DNA from: Ectocarpus siliculosus
Taxonomy: Eukaryota > Sar > Phaeophyceae > Ectocarpales > Ectocarpaceae
DNA length: 41,186 nucleotides
Direction of reading: 5' to 3'
Assembly: GCA_000310025.1 (NCBI GenBank)
Contig: FN649743.1
Span: 1,730,332-1,771,517, forward strand
Of this stretch, positions 20,777 through 32,100 are shown one piece after another (the stretch's first letter is position 1; each line of letters begins with the position of its first letter). The notes under the pieces are model-generated. The model saw only the letters and a list, made by a program, of their open reading frames with translations. It had not been told where the DNA came from and made no database searches. The translations under genes were made by a program, and so were the position numbers.

Positions 20777-23700
20777 ATGTCCGACACAGTCTATGACGTG
20801 ATGGGCTTTCTCGGAGGATGTGTCATGGCCGCGAGTTTGGTGCCTCAAGTTTACCGCGTCACCGTGCGAAAGAAAGCCGCTGATATAAGCCACACGTACC
20901 AGGTGAGTGGGTGTGCTGCCAACTCCATGTATGATGTCTCCAAAGAAAATAGTATCCAACATAGTGTTACTGTATGTATAATAATAGCATCGACCGCGCT
21001 AACCGGCTGACTAATGGAAAGACGTCAGTGTGTGTATTCGTCGCATCTATTCTGGCGCCAGTTCACAGACCTTTCTGCCTTTCGGCGTATATACCGGGCG
21101 TATCCAACCAAGGGGCACACGAAAAATAATCCCTGCTGTTTAACATTTTTTGCTGCATGCAGGGATGTATGTCGATCACCGCGTTCGAGCAGCGTACGTA
21201 CCGGAACTACCCGCAAATGAGCCTTCGGGGTTATTGAACATGCCATCCCAGGGTGGTATTCAACGTATACATTCGACATTTTGTTCGTTTGGAAGCAGCT
21301 TGCTGTACAATGTACAGATAGCGCCCGCAGTTAAGAAACGTCAAATCGGGTCGAGCCTCAATCCCTTATTTTTGGGTCGAAGGACCAGCCTAAGGCCATG
21401 TGTTACCGTGTCTTTTTTTCTAGATATGTTTTCCCCCAAAAGAGACGACCCAAAAAATGATCTACAAAAAAGATTACCCTTCTTGCGGTGCTGGTCCATC
21501 CTTTTTTGCTATTCCGAGTCATCGACCGAAAAAAAAGAGACCCTGCAACGGCCGTTCGTCACACATACATACATACATACACCTTCCACCGCTATGGTGT
21601 TTCGGTTATATCTCCGCATACAGTGAAGCAACAGCGATGACAAAGTCATCCGCCATGAGCTGTGTGTATGGTCCGTCTTGGGTGGTGGCTGTTAGAGACC
21701 ACAGGGCGATTTGAGGCACGGAAACTGAGGTGGCGAGGGTCGACAGCACGCCGGAAAAATACCCACCGCGCCTGCAACCAGTTTTTTTTTTGCTCTTTGG
21801 CCTATGTCGCAACTTTGGTTTATCGATGCTCCCTCGCCACCCACTCCAGCACCAGCGATGACAAAGGTATCCGCCATGAGCTGTGTGTACGGTCCGCCTT
21901 GTGTGGTGGTTGACACAGACCAGGAGGCTGAAGGGCGCTCAAACATTGTGAGCGCAAGAGTCGTGAACAAGCGGGAAAAATGACCCGCCTCGTCTTCAAG
22001 CATTTTTTTTTCTCTTTCGCCCGTGTCGCAACTTTGGTTCATCGATGCTCCCTCGCCACCCACTCCAGCAACAGCGATGACAAAGGTATCCGCCATGAGC
22101 TGCGCGTATGGTCCGTCTTGTGTGGTGGTCGACACAGATCAGGAGGCTATAGGGCGCCCAAAAGTTGGGTTCGCAAAAGTTGACAGCACACCAACAAAGA
22201 CCCCCCGCTGCTGCGTCCAGACTCTCGGCTCGTTTGCCGCTTGTTTGCGCCGCACACGTCGGGTTGTCCATTTGGTTGGTCCAGCCAAATGAAAAAACAA
22301 CGCTACCGCTGATGCTACTGACTCTGCACCACAGCTCGTGTGAACATCGTTAGAGTTTGCGGTGATCAACCGTCGAGAGAGTAAGTTTGTAGGTAGCGTC
22401 ATATGGTTGTGACCAAAAAAAGACCACAGAAAATGACAGCCCCGACTTATATAATATCCAAAACTGCCCCAGAAAAAGACAGGATGGGCTGTCCAAAACG
22501 GGTTGTCTTTTTTTGTTGGCCTTTTTTCCCTGAAAAAAGACACCGTAAGAAGGGGTTCTGTGCCCAGTTGTCTTTTTTTGAGAAGGAAAAAATAAAAAGA
22601 CAGCTCCAGAAAAGAACCGTAAGAAATGGCCTAAGTCGTCCATTTTCTTAAAGAGGCAATTCTTATTCCCTTGGACTGCTGTCGCATCCTCCTGATTCTC
22701 TTATTTCTTAGAAGACTTCGCATTTTCTCATTTCTGCCTTTTGATCTCTGAGGACAATCCACGTCTTCAAGCCTTCAAGAGAGGAGGTAGCGAGTGCCAA
22801 CAAACCCATACAGCGGACACCATGTGGTTGTTCACGATGTGTAGCAGTACCACTCTCCCCCCTACAAAAAAACATTCACTCTTCAGCTAGGTACGGACCG
22901 AAGGAGCAGCAGTGGGACTTTTCTTACTGGACACCGTCCCCTAGCTACCCCTTGTTTCTTACGTCTTGGGGGTGTCGCACCATAACGTTTCTTATTGGGG
23001 CGTTTCTTATCTTGTTGCCGAGATTGAGCTGTGTTTCTTAGCCCTTTTTTTCATATTTTTCTTCAAAAGTTGAGCCATTTTTTCTTTATTAACAGATTTT
23101 TTTCGTAACTGCGGGCGCTATCTGTATGCTGTACAAGGTGGTGAACTAACCGCAAAGGGGCCTTCGGGGTTATTCAACGTGCCATCCCCGGGTGGTATTC
23201 AACGTATACTGTGGACAGTCTGTTCGTTTGGAAGCAGCTTGCTTTGTGTATGCTGATAAAAGGTGGTGTGTTGCTATCATTGCTGCTGCAGCCTGTCTGT
23301 GGTTCAGCTTTCCATATTCTACTACGGTACAATGCAGATGCAATGTTGACATGCGAGCTTGTCAAGAAACTCATTTGTTCGTTCTCGGCCAAGCAAGGTA
23401 ATGAGGACACGTGGTATTTGTGTTGGTCTGCTGTGTGGGTAGAGAATGGTCTGCTGTAGCTGCTGCTGTTGCTGCGGTGTGTGCTGCTGTCCTGCTGCGC
23501 TTGTGCTGTATGAGGGGGGCCCGCAGGTCGATTTAACCCCCCCCTCGCTTGGTGATGTGAGAGCTTGGTCTGGTGAGAACCCGGCGTGCTCCCGTCCCGG
23601 CTTTGTAGGGATACGAGGTCAATGGTCTAACGACTGCGGCATGCACGACTATGAGTACACCCCCCCCATCCAGTGAGGGGGATCCGGAACTGAAAAAAAA

Positions 23701-25840
23701 CGGAAAATAACTGGGAATTTCCAGGATACCTACCGCTGAACCTTACCCGGTTATAACCGGTACCCGTTTATCGACATCCCTGTTTTGCTGCTGCTGCTGC
23801 TGATTTCGATATTAAATTATCTTGATGGCAAACGGAAGGCTGCTGCTTGGCACTGCTTCGTGGTTGTTGGACTTCTAGCAGATAGGCTGTCGGATACGTC
23901 ATGCAAAGGAGGTCAAGCTTGATTACCAGAACAAGATCTCTGCAGAGTACCGATTGACGATCTGCTGCTGGGTTCTGGGGAGGGAGAATGGGCAATCTTC
24001 GTTGCACCGGTTTGGTGGTGCTCCGACAAGAGATGGTCCTGCTACGCAGGCATTTGTCCCGAAATTTCGTTGGAGATACCTCATGTCTAACCTCACCCTT
24101 ATAAGTGTCCAGTGTTTGGGTTGTTGTTATGCACTCCGAGTAAATACTACAAGTATTGTCTCCATCTTCTTTCTCATACTTCCGTCTAGCACTTACCTGG
24201 TCTTCCATTTTCTTTTTGAGAAAGGCTAAGGTTTCCGTGACGGCAAAGCTGATGGCGATGAAAGGAAGTCGAATCCGTAGAAAAATGAAGAAGAGCACAG
24301 TACAGGCCGACGTCATAGTCTACCCTTATGTGGAGAAACAGAAATCCCACAACAACAGCAGACGTACATGCATACGTCCACAAGACCAGGGACGGCAAAC
24401 ACACTATTTAACTGCTGTGTTTTCGTAAGGTAAATACGATATCCTGCTGGTAGCTCCCCCACAAAATATACAAGCGGGGGGGTGGTGTTTTTGTGCTTAA
24501 ACATGATGTTGGGACTAATGCACCTTGCCCCCAGTCGAGAACCTCGTATTTTGGGGCAACCCTGTTACTGTGGCGCATCATCTGCTAGTGGAAGCCTTTC
24601 CCTCGGGATAGGGTTGAAGCCTTCTTCGTACACCATCTATCTCACTCACGACAGTTTGATTTTTGTTACAGGTTGCCCGGCCGTACTCCTTCTGCCTTAG
24701 CTCGTTTTCTTTTTGTGTTCGTGCGGTCTGGGGCACGCGGCAGTTGAGACACACCACTATTTGCTACTTGCGAAACAATGAAGGCCCACGAGAGATGGAG
24801 CCGTGTCCTTCCTACTGAGGGTTGAGGAGGGGATCGCTGACAGACAGTAGCCCGCTGTTGTTGTGGGCGTTGTTGGTTCTTCTCTGTGTCGCTTACGAGA
24901 TATCTAGACTATACCCGACCCGCAGACCCAGCTGTTCCCACGGCTATGTTGGGGAATACTGCGCTGCCCAAAAACAAACGCGTCATTCCACCCTCTCGTT
25001 CGTCTGCCCGGTTGTTCAGGTGGTTTTCGTGACGGGAATCGTCATGTTTCTCGTGTTCTACGGGTACTATGAGGTATGTAGGGCCTTCCTTGTGTCTGTC
25101 GATAGCGTGTCGAGGGCAAAAGATAATTGCGTGGGGCACAAACCAGTTTTATCACTATGGGCTATAGGTGGTTGTTGGTGGGAGTGGGGAGACCTACAAA
25201 CACATTGCCTTGCCTTGGCGCGTGTCAGGAAACCTGATCTCGTTCCACCCGTTCACTCAAGAATCGCTCACTGCCTGCTACTACTGTGTGTATCGGCAAA
25301 ACGTCGATTCCTGAAACGCCCGTTAGCCGGTGGTATACATGCCAGCGACATTTGCACCCCGCTCCCGCCTGCAAGCTTGCGTATTTTCTCTTCGCCCGGT
25401 CTTGTTCATTCAGGCCTTCTTGTGTACCCCCCGAGGCCTCGAACCAGATCCGATGGTTGAACCACCGTTCTTGTTGTTTCCCTCCTACCACCGTGTTTGC
25501 AATGTTCTGTTGCAAGCGTACTACCGGCACTTCGATTGATCGCGGGCCTGTGCCTACTGCTCCTTTCCCCCCGGCGTTCAGATTCTCATTGCACCTCCGC
25601 GTTGCCTCTTCTCTTGCGACGTCGTGCTGTTCTTGTCCTCAGCTCTGGGAGTTGTTCTTCCCAGCCCTTGCGTCTATGATGCTCCAGATCTACCTGGCCG
25701 TCTTGAAGATCCGCCTGGAACGATGCCCCCGCCGACATACGGCGGCTGCGCCCTCGACGGTTGCTAGCGAAACGCCCGGCGAAGGCGCAACGCTTGACAA
25801 CGGGTCAAGCGAGAGAACTCCTCTGCTGAAGTCGGTGTAA
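20777..25840 (+). CDS. SemiSWEET-like single-PQ-loop membrane protein, copy A (three exons)
   Basis: Exons 20777-20902, 25020-25073 and 25643-25840 join in phase 0 to 125 codons plus stop, with GT-AG introns of 4.1 kb and 569 bp. Helix 1 (about 7-27) holds the PQ motif LVPQVYRV, followed by KKAADIS, the loop seen after helix 1 in SemiSWEETs. Exon 2 (18 codons) is a second helix ending FYGYYE. Exon 3 opens LWELFFPALAS and forms helix 3, ending LKIRLE. A hydrophilic tail of about 40 residues ends in ERTPLL, an acidic dileucine-type sorting signal. SemiSWEETs are half-size sugar transporters that work as dimers. Eukaryotic SWEETs normally carry two such units in seven helices. Sugar transport here is inferred from fold only, and another PQ-loop substrate is possible. 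Intron 1 contains a transposon and R1 repeats. Closest relative in view: copy B, facing it. Confidence 0.82.
21204..21314 (+). repeat. R1 dispersed repeat, copy 1 (left part, split by a transposon)
   Basis: The block from AACTACCCGCAAATG through GCCTTCGGGGTTATT, GGTGGTATTCAACGTATAC and TTCGTTTGGAAGCAGCTTGC recurs at 23145-23250, and partly at 38605. It breaks off at the TA before the transposon at 21315 and resumes at 23125 with TATGCTGTACAAGGTGG. Confidence 0.75.
21627..22220. repeat. Tandem array of three ~220-bp units inside the transposon
   Basis: The anchor GCGATGACAAAG recurs at 21634, 21855 and 22074 (periods 221 and 219). Shared flanking blocks include CCGCCATGAGCTG, GTATGGTCCG or its variants, and between units 2 and 3 CAACTTTGGTTYATCGATGC and CTCGCCACCCACTCC. 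On the minus strand the last two units fall in one open frame (22135-21692, 147 codons) that repeats a peptide like GGPYTQLMADTFVIA. I recognise no domain. Confidence 0.8.
22954..23040. repeat. Subterminal GTTTCTTA repeats of the transposon
   Basis: GTTTCTTA occurs at 22954, 22987, 23002 and 23033. Its complement TAAGAAAC sits at 21332-21339, overlapping the end of the left inverted repeat. Such subterminal repeats usually serve as transposase-binding sites. That role is inferred. Confidence 0.6.
23125..23560 (+). repeat. R1 dispersed repeat: end of copy 1 and full copy 2
   Basis: After the transposon, copy 1 resumes (TATGCTGTACAAGGTGG). A second tandem copy starts at about 23145 (AACTAACCGCAAAGG) and runs to about 23560. 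The second copy shares with 38590-38965 the ordered blocks TTCAAC, TTTCAGCTTT, AATGCAGATGCAAT or similar, GCCAAGCAA, GGTCTGCTGTGTG, GGTGTGTGCTGCTGT and GCAGGTCGA. R1 has no recognisable coding potential. Its class is unknown. Confidence 0.7.
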
Positions 25841-28199
25841 GTTGCGATGATCGGCTTGGGGTTTTCTCGCGCCGCCAACAATAACCGAAACCCTTTGTTT
25901 TGACGAGCACGAGATAGACCTTTCGCGGAGGGTGGTTTCCTTGTCGGATCGAGAGACTAGCATTGCTGCCCATACCGATGATTTCGGGCTTGGAAGAACC
26001 GCCAGCAACGCTGGTCGATGCGAACTCGAGGGTCCGGATGTAAACAGTGCCGAGCTGGCTAAATGTCGCAACTCACGAGACCCGTCGCAGCGACGACACA
26101 GTGGATGAGGAAGTCAAACTCGCGCGTGCTTCAAATTGTGATGTGCACTGTAAATCGTTGCCGGGGTGGACTTTTTTTGGGGGGGCGTGTGCGGGCAGCG
26201 GTATTCAATCGTCGTTGAAGTATGGCGGGTTCTCGGCGATCGACGAGGCGGTGCTGCTCCCCGTGAGAGGATGTTGATATGCCGAGATAGCTCTTGCGCG
26301 CGGAGTTGCATGCGATCATCGAGTAGTACAGCCAAAGTTGTCTTCTTTTGTTGTACGCACGTGCGGCGTGGACATTTGCCACGCGGTAACATTTTGTGTG
26401 TGGGTGCACGGTTGGTAGTGTACATAGACATGGATTTGGGATTCGCATTTCTTTTGGGCATCATGTTGACCTTTTTCGGCAAGTCGCCAAATTCTGTGTG
26501 TGACCCCTAAGGGCTCGTGACCGCTTTCCTGTGTGTTTCATTTATTTTTAGTGCATCATGATAATGCTGGACTTGAAAGCAAACTGCCCAACAACCAAAT
26601 GTCGACCACCGCATCTACGCATGCCACGTGGCGCCTTGCTCATAATAAGAGGAAGAACGCGACGCTTTTCGCCAGCGCTATGCGTACCTCACGTCGGACG
26701 CCTCAAGCGAACACCGCAATACGCGTCCGCCGTTTTTTTTTGTGCGGGCGTGACGAAGGGAGGGAGCGGCTCGAAGAATGAAATGCGCGAGCGTCGTGAT
26801 GAGACAGACCGTATCTCGAGCGTCAGCTCTTGACGGGGAACGGCGTTCCTAAACAACCAAACAGCTTTTTTCTCTTTCTCTCATCTCGAGAGACTTTCGC
26901 CTAGGGGGCGCGCACGCTGCCTGACCCAATATATCTAGACTATCCAGGGCTTGCCCTGTCTGAATGTTCCTCTTGGAGCCGAATCAATTCCGCTAGAAGC
27001 CGTCCGCGATAGAGCTGGGTAGATGTCCGGTCATGTTGCTTTGGGGTTTTGGGCGGTGGTGCATTTGCCAAGAAAATATTGTTCCCCGGTAGTATGCTTT
27101 CGGTTTTGGGGGAAAGCTCTGGTGCCAAAGTCGGGGCCCTCGCGGGAAGCTACGTGTAATTTAGTGCAATCAGTATCGATACCGTTGCAACGCCGAATTC
27201 TGCTCAACACGATCCAGGCACCACCCAAGTCCACGGCGCCCTCTTTTATGTAGGTTAACGGGTAAAAGCTTGTCTCTTCTCAGCCTTCGTCCAAATGGAG
27301 ACAGCCTACGCCTCGTCACATGATCACTTTTAGTCCTGCAACAGAAAACGTGCAAAACCGACCAAATCAAACTCCCACTGATGCCCACAAACACGCAAAT
27401 AAATAACCGTCGTGAACAAATCCTCTAACCACCAAGCCAAGTATGTTTTGCCCGAAGCGGTCTGCGTATTTCTTCTAGTCGCGCGTGATCAGCTTCCCCT
27501 CTCCAGCTTCTCTTTCATTTTTTCTTTTCTAATGACACGGACTATCGCGCCGTTGACCCAGCCGGTCGGAGAATACTAACTGCCCCCCGAAGGAGGACAT
27601 GCATGTGGGATAAGGTACCGTGCAGGAACATGTAACGCAAAAAATCGAAGGAGGTCCACCCTACTCAACGGAAATGCGACGAAACAAAGGTATCCAAACG
27701 CATGGGAACCAACTGCGCAACGCAAGGGGGATGAAAATGTGAACGAACATGTTCTACTCTCAAGTGCCCAACACGATAAATCGAAACACCGGCGGCAACT
27801 CTTGTTTCTCCCACTTAGGAGTGCTACGTTGAAAGCAACGTTTCTACAGCTGTCTTGCTCCCCAAAAATTAAGTATGGTACTATACAACCCTACAACCCG
27901 CGTAAGGTAAAACCTGCTCAATCAGAAGCAGAAGCGGCCTCAGAGAAGTCTAGGACCGCCGACCTTAACGTGTTTGGGGCGGTACTCCGAACACTCCACT
28001 AGTCTAATCATGCCGACACGCTTACGGTTTGGACTTGAGTTTCAGAACACGATGCTAGTAAAACACACCCCTTTCTTCATTAGCAAGGCGCCTCGTGTCA
28101 TGCGTGCATGATTTTCGTCGCGAAAAAACGTTAAAAAATCGAATGAAAGACGTCTACCGCAAACCATTCAATCGTGCAGACAGAAGGTGCCATAGTGTC

Positions 28200-28285
28200 G
28201 GTCACCCCGGTGGTCTAGTGGGTAGCATCGCAGCCTACTAAGGGCCAGGTCATGGGTTCGAATCCTGGCATATTGAGTTTTTTTC
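28200..28285 (+). repeat. tRNA-derived SINE or tRNA pseudogene with intact pol III promoter
   Basis: It starts GGTCACCCCGG. A box TGGTCTAGTGG (28211-28221) and B box GGTTCGAATCC (28255-28265) both fit the pol III consensus, and a seven-T terminator follows at 28279-28285. The T-arm region resembles a tRNA, but the acceptor stem does not pair and the anticodon stem is poor, so a functional tRNA is unlikely. It is the same family as the minus-strand element at 16906-16971. Confidence 0.65.
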
Positions 28286-28628
28286 ATTAAATAAATCCTG
28301 ACCTAAGTTGGAAGCGACGCGCTGCGATGCTCGTTGTTAGCAAACTCGATCGACTTCATAAGTCGCGAGGGAAGGGATTGCTGTACTCTTCTCGCGATAA
28401 AAATATCTCAGGCAGGAACCGCAGGAGGGGGTCCAACCCCCCCCCTCCTATGTGACCCCGGTTGAGTCGTCTAGCTAGTAGAAGTGGAGGATAGGGGCCA
28501 GAGGGGCAGACGACAGAATCCAATGATGGGAGAAAAACAAATTATATATAGTGACTAAAGGCAAATTTCATACACATACAACCAGCAACGCCGACGGGAT
28601 TTTTTTAGCGTTACCTATCGCAGCTACC

Positions 28629-28708
28629 AATTCTCTCTCTCTCTCCCCTCTCTCTCTCCTCTCTCTCTCTCTCTCGATCTTTCTCTCTCTCTCGATCTCT
28701 CTTACTGT
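28629..28708 (+). repeat. Imperfect (CT)n microsatellite
   Basis: About 80 bases of CT dinucleotides interrupted by CCC and GAT, between genes A and B. It adjoins no recognised exon. Confidence 0.9.
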
Positions 28709-29193
28709 AGGAGTGCAACTCTCTTGGTTCGAGGCATCCTTTCTTGGGTATCAACGTCAAAGGCAGGACGAAACCCGCTCGTACCTTAGTGGTAGGTTCC
28801 GAAAAACGCCCGACCACGCACGAACACTACCGTGCACGCTGAGACTGACGCATTTTCATTGTCAGCCGATTAGCGCGGTCGATGCCGATAATAAATGAAC
28901 ACACACACGCACCAACACCACCCACACCAACCTCGCAGTGTTGGGGACATACGTAGGACTCCACGAAAGGCGCACCATTTCCGGCACGTCTGGCCTACGA
29001 ACCTGAAAGAGAATCAACCTTCGGGAAGGAGCTGGCCGCTTGGCCTTGCGAAATTGCGCCCCCAACTTGCTGCTACACACTCCACAAACTTCACTCAGAA
29101 CTTAAGACTGCTGCACTATTTATCGACAGCTCGAGAACACCACTTTATCCACAGCTCGAGAAGACTCGACGTGATAAGGGCCGGGATCACAGG

Positions 29194-32100
29194 CTACCAC
29201 GAGCTCATGAGGGGCTGTGCATCGCTTGAGGTGTTGGCCATCCTTTCTCCATCGCCGGACGTGTCTCCAACAACCACCGATGCCCCTGGCACCGCCGCCC
29301 TAGGTCGGAGAGGAAACTCTTCCAGCCGGATCTTCAAGGCGAGCAGCAAGATCGCGAACGACATCGACAAGAGGGCCGGGAAGAACACCTCCCAGAGCTG
29401 ACGAGAACGATGGGGGGGGGGGGGGGGGTAGAAGAGATCTTCAGGACGCAAGAAACAATTGATCGTGTCAGGGGACCCCCCACAGACAAGGGATTCATCC
29501 GGTCCTACCCAACGTCCAACACAACAAGAAACGTGTCAGGCAATACTTTTGGGCTGGCGACGGGTGCTTGCGCACGTCCGGTCGACACGAAGCGTTCACT
29601 ACTGTTGGGTGGCATGGTGGAAGGCAGGCAGGCAGGCTGCGGGGGCGGGGAAGGGGCAACAGATGAAGCAGGATTTGAGGTTGCGAAAAAGGCGCTCACG
29701 GGTGGGGGTCATCCCTATCATCACCAACTCGACCACGGCCGTTCCCAGTCTGCCATCCACACTACACGTGGAGCCCCTGTCGCAACAAAGGGGTGTGGTT
29801 ATGTAACACTCTGGCAATACGCCTTACACCCAGGACACGCCAAATGCGCTACGGATCGACACAGAGCCCATATACCATCACCTCGTAGTACCCGTAGTAG
29901 GCGAGAAACATTACCAATCCCCCCACGAAAACCATCTGAGCGGAAACGGACGCGGCCGAACGGGAGAGGTAACGACGATCGCAGCGGGAAGAAAAACGTT
30001 TCGTCACTGCGGGAACAAGCGCGGGAGGGGCACCCATGTCATGTCGGGGAGGGGGGGGGGGGCGTTGGTCCGGCTATGGGCAGAAAGGTTTGCATTGATC
30101 GGAGACTTGTGATGCCATGGACCCGGGCGTGTACACCTAGAGAGACAAAAAAACAGGAAAAATACGTCATGAGAGTGGATTGTGAAATTCCTCCGGGTGT
30201 GACTCCGAAGGACGTGGTTGCTTCTCCCTGCAGCACGGGGCAGGGCCGCGCAAGTGATTGTCGTGGAAAACACGAACCGCCAAACCACATCTAGTGTGTG
30301 CCGGTCCAGGTTCGCAAAACAAAGTGGGACGGGTTCGGCAAAACCGCCGCCGAACCGAGGACAGCAGCCTTGCGACCCTGGCCTATCGCAACTTTGTCGA
30401 GCGAGATGGACGCAACATACATCGGCGTGTTTTTTCGCACTTGCTCGGAAGCTTTCTTTTTTTTGATTTCTTCCGAGTGTGGAACCACCAAGATCGACAC
30501 CAATCGTTGTTGGGACACGTCAGGTCGCGATGCTGGGGTTTCGCAGGAGCCCTTGGTAGAGTACAGCGGGGGGTCCGCGGATGATGTGTTGGTGGGGCAA
30601 GAACTTGATTATATCCCCGTCTATACCAGTCAATTTCCCCCGCCTAATGTAGGGCGGACCGCCTAACGCAGACCGCGATACTTCGGGACCCCCACTGCGT
30701 GGGGCTACGGCCAACAGATCGGGGGCGTACCACAGGCAGACATATAGTTGCTCAGCTGTCCTTCTGGTGCCGCTGCGTCGCGATTCTAAGTTCTCAGAAA
30801 ACAAAGCGAAAAAAATAACGGTGATTTGGAGCTCTTGGAGAAAACATACTGCACCGGACCCCCTCCGACCAACAGCAAATAGGTACTGTAAGCGGAACAC
30901 GACTGCAGTGAAAGAAACATGGCCGTCGCCTCCTCGCCACCAACCCAGCAGACGGCGACTTCCTTGAGAAGCAGGGAGGCAGAGCTTATAACGCGACGCG
31001 GCCTGCGCGTCTGATTAAGCGCATGGCGATCGAGGAATGACCACATCAACGTTTCGCAAGTGTCCACGGACGGGCATGTGCGCGTTCGTGACTTTCCGGT
31101 TCTACAACGCCCACACCCGAACTCAACGCAGGAAGCCCCAAACTTAATGCTGAGGGCGGCAACAGTCGTGACGGGGGAGCTGCTCGCGCCAAAGGAGTTC
31201 GATTGAAGTACTTGCTGCGTGGTTTGGGCTGTGTAGTGTGTCATGAACCTGAACCAGGCGTGCTTTTGAACGCTTGTGCACTTTTCTCTTTTCGGCGTTG
31301 TGAAGCCTTACCAGAAACCTGGGGCCCGCACGATGTCCAATTTGCACACAACATTTTCCCCTGCATAACCTTGCCAGTTCGGCAATCGAAAAAAAAAGCT
31401 GAAAATAACGACAACTCTTGTGGAATGGAAATAGTGCGTGGTGCGTGAGATATAGTTTCGGTGTGACGATGACGGGACATAACAGTCCTTACGGTGTTAA
31501 TATCTGCCGTAAATACTAAAAAAGAAATCCCAGATACCATTTTTTTTGCCTGTCTTGCCGGGATTTGGGGGTCTAAATTCCAGGCGAGGTTTTTCGCTGG
31601 GATTTGGGTGTGGTACCGCTTGGGAGGCGCTGATGCGCGCGCACGGCACCGATTGCACGTTTGCACCGCGCCCGTCTGCTTGTATTCTAGCTCGTTTGTA
31701 TACTACCGCTGCTCCGGCAGCTGTTTCGACCGCAGCAGGGCAGGCTCGAACGATCCCCTCTTTCTGTCAATCAACCCTTGCAAACTTCCCTACTAGACCT
31801 GCCTGCGGCTCAGGGGGGTGAACATCTCCCCTATTGCCACATACGCCCTAATCCCACGCGAATGAAAGCACGTTCGGCAGGAACTTCACTGCTGCAAGTG
31901 CGTTTCAGCAGCAAGCGGTATTTGGCGGTATCCATGCCACACCCCCTTGGTAATGGCACTCCTAATGGCACTCCCTTAACGGGTGCCGCGACCTGCAATC
32001 AGAAATTTATTGCCCGAGCAACACCAGATAACACCCCCACAGTATACTTGTAGGAATAGCCTGCCGCAGGTGATATTTATACTTTATTTCCGAAGGGGGG

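Larger units (their letters stand above)
21315..23124. mobile_element. Tc1/mariner/pogo-like DNA transposon, 1.81 kb, no transposase seen
   Basis: The ends are perfect 19-bp inverted repeats: CAGATAGCGCCCGCAGTTA at 21315-21333 and its complement at 23106-23124. TA dinucleotides flank both ends (21313-21314 and 23125-23126), the target duplication typical of Tc1/mariner/pogo elements. Joining the flanks restores a plausible R1 sequence around TGTATGCTGTACAAGG. TAAGAAAC words recur near both ends as likely transposase-binding repeats. No DDE transposase domain is recognisable in any frame, so the copy is probably non-autonomous. It carries the 220-bp tandem array and several poly-T/poly-A tracts. 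It sits in intron 1 of gene A. Confidence 0.82.
25841..29193. other. Convergent intergenic region between genes A and B
   Basis: This 3.35-kb stretch separates the stop codons of the facing genes A and B and holds both 3' UTRs. Apart from the tRNA-derived element at 28200 and the CT repeat at 28629, I see no supported gene. Open frames at 26166-26510 (plus) and 26482-26114 (minus) overlap each other and show no domain. Confidence 0.5.

Noticed and set aside
24822-24905. Hydrophobic stretch LLLWALLVLLCVAYEI as an extra exon of gene A
   Set aside because: Copy B has no counterpart, no donor follows in a suitable phase, and exon 1 to exon 2 already joins perfectly without it.
28200-28285. Functional tRNA gene
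   Set aside because: A and B boxes are good, but the acceptor and anticodon stems do not pair, and a sister copy with identical spacing exists, so a SINE fits better.
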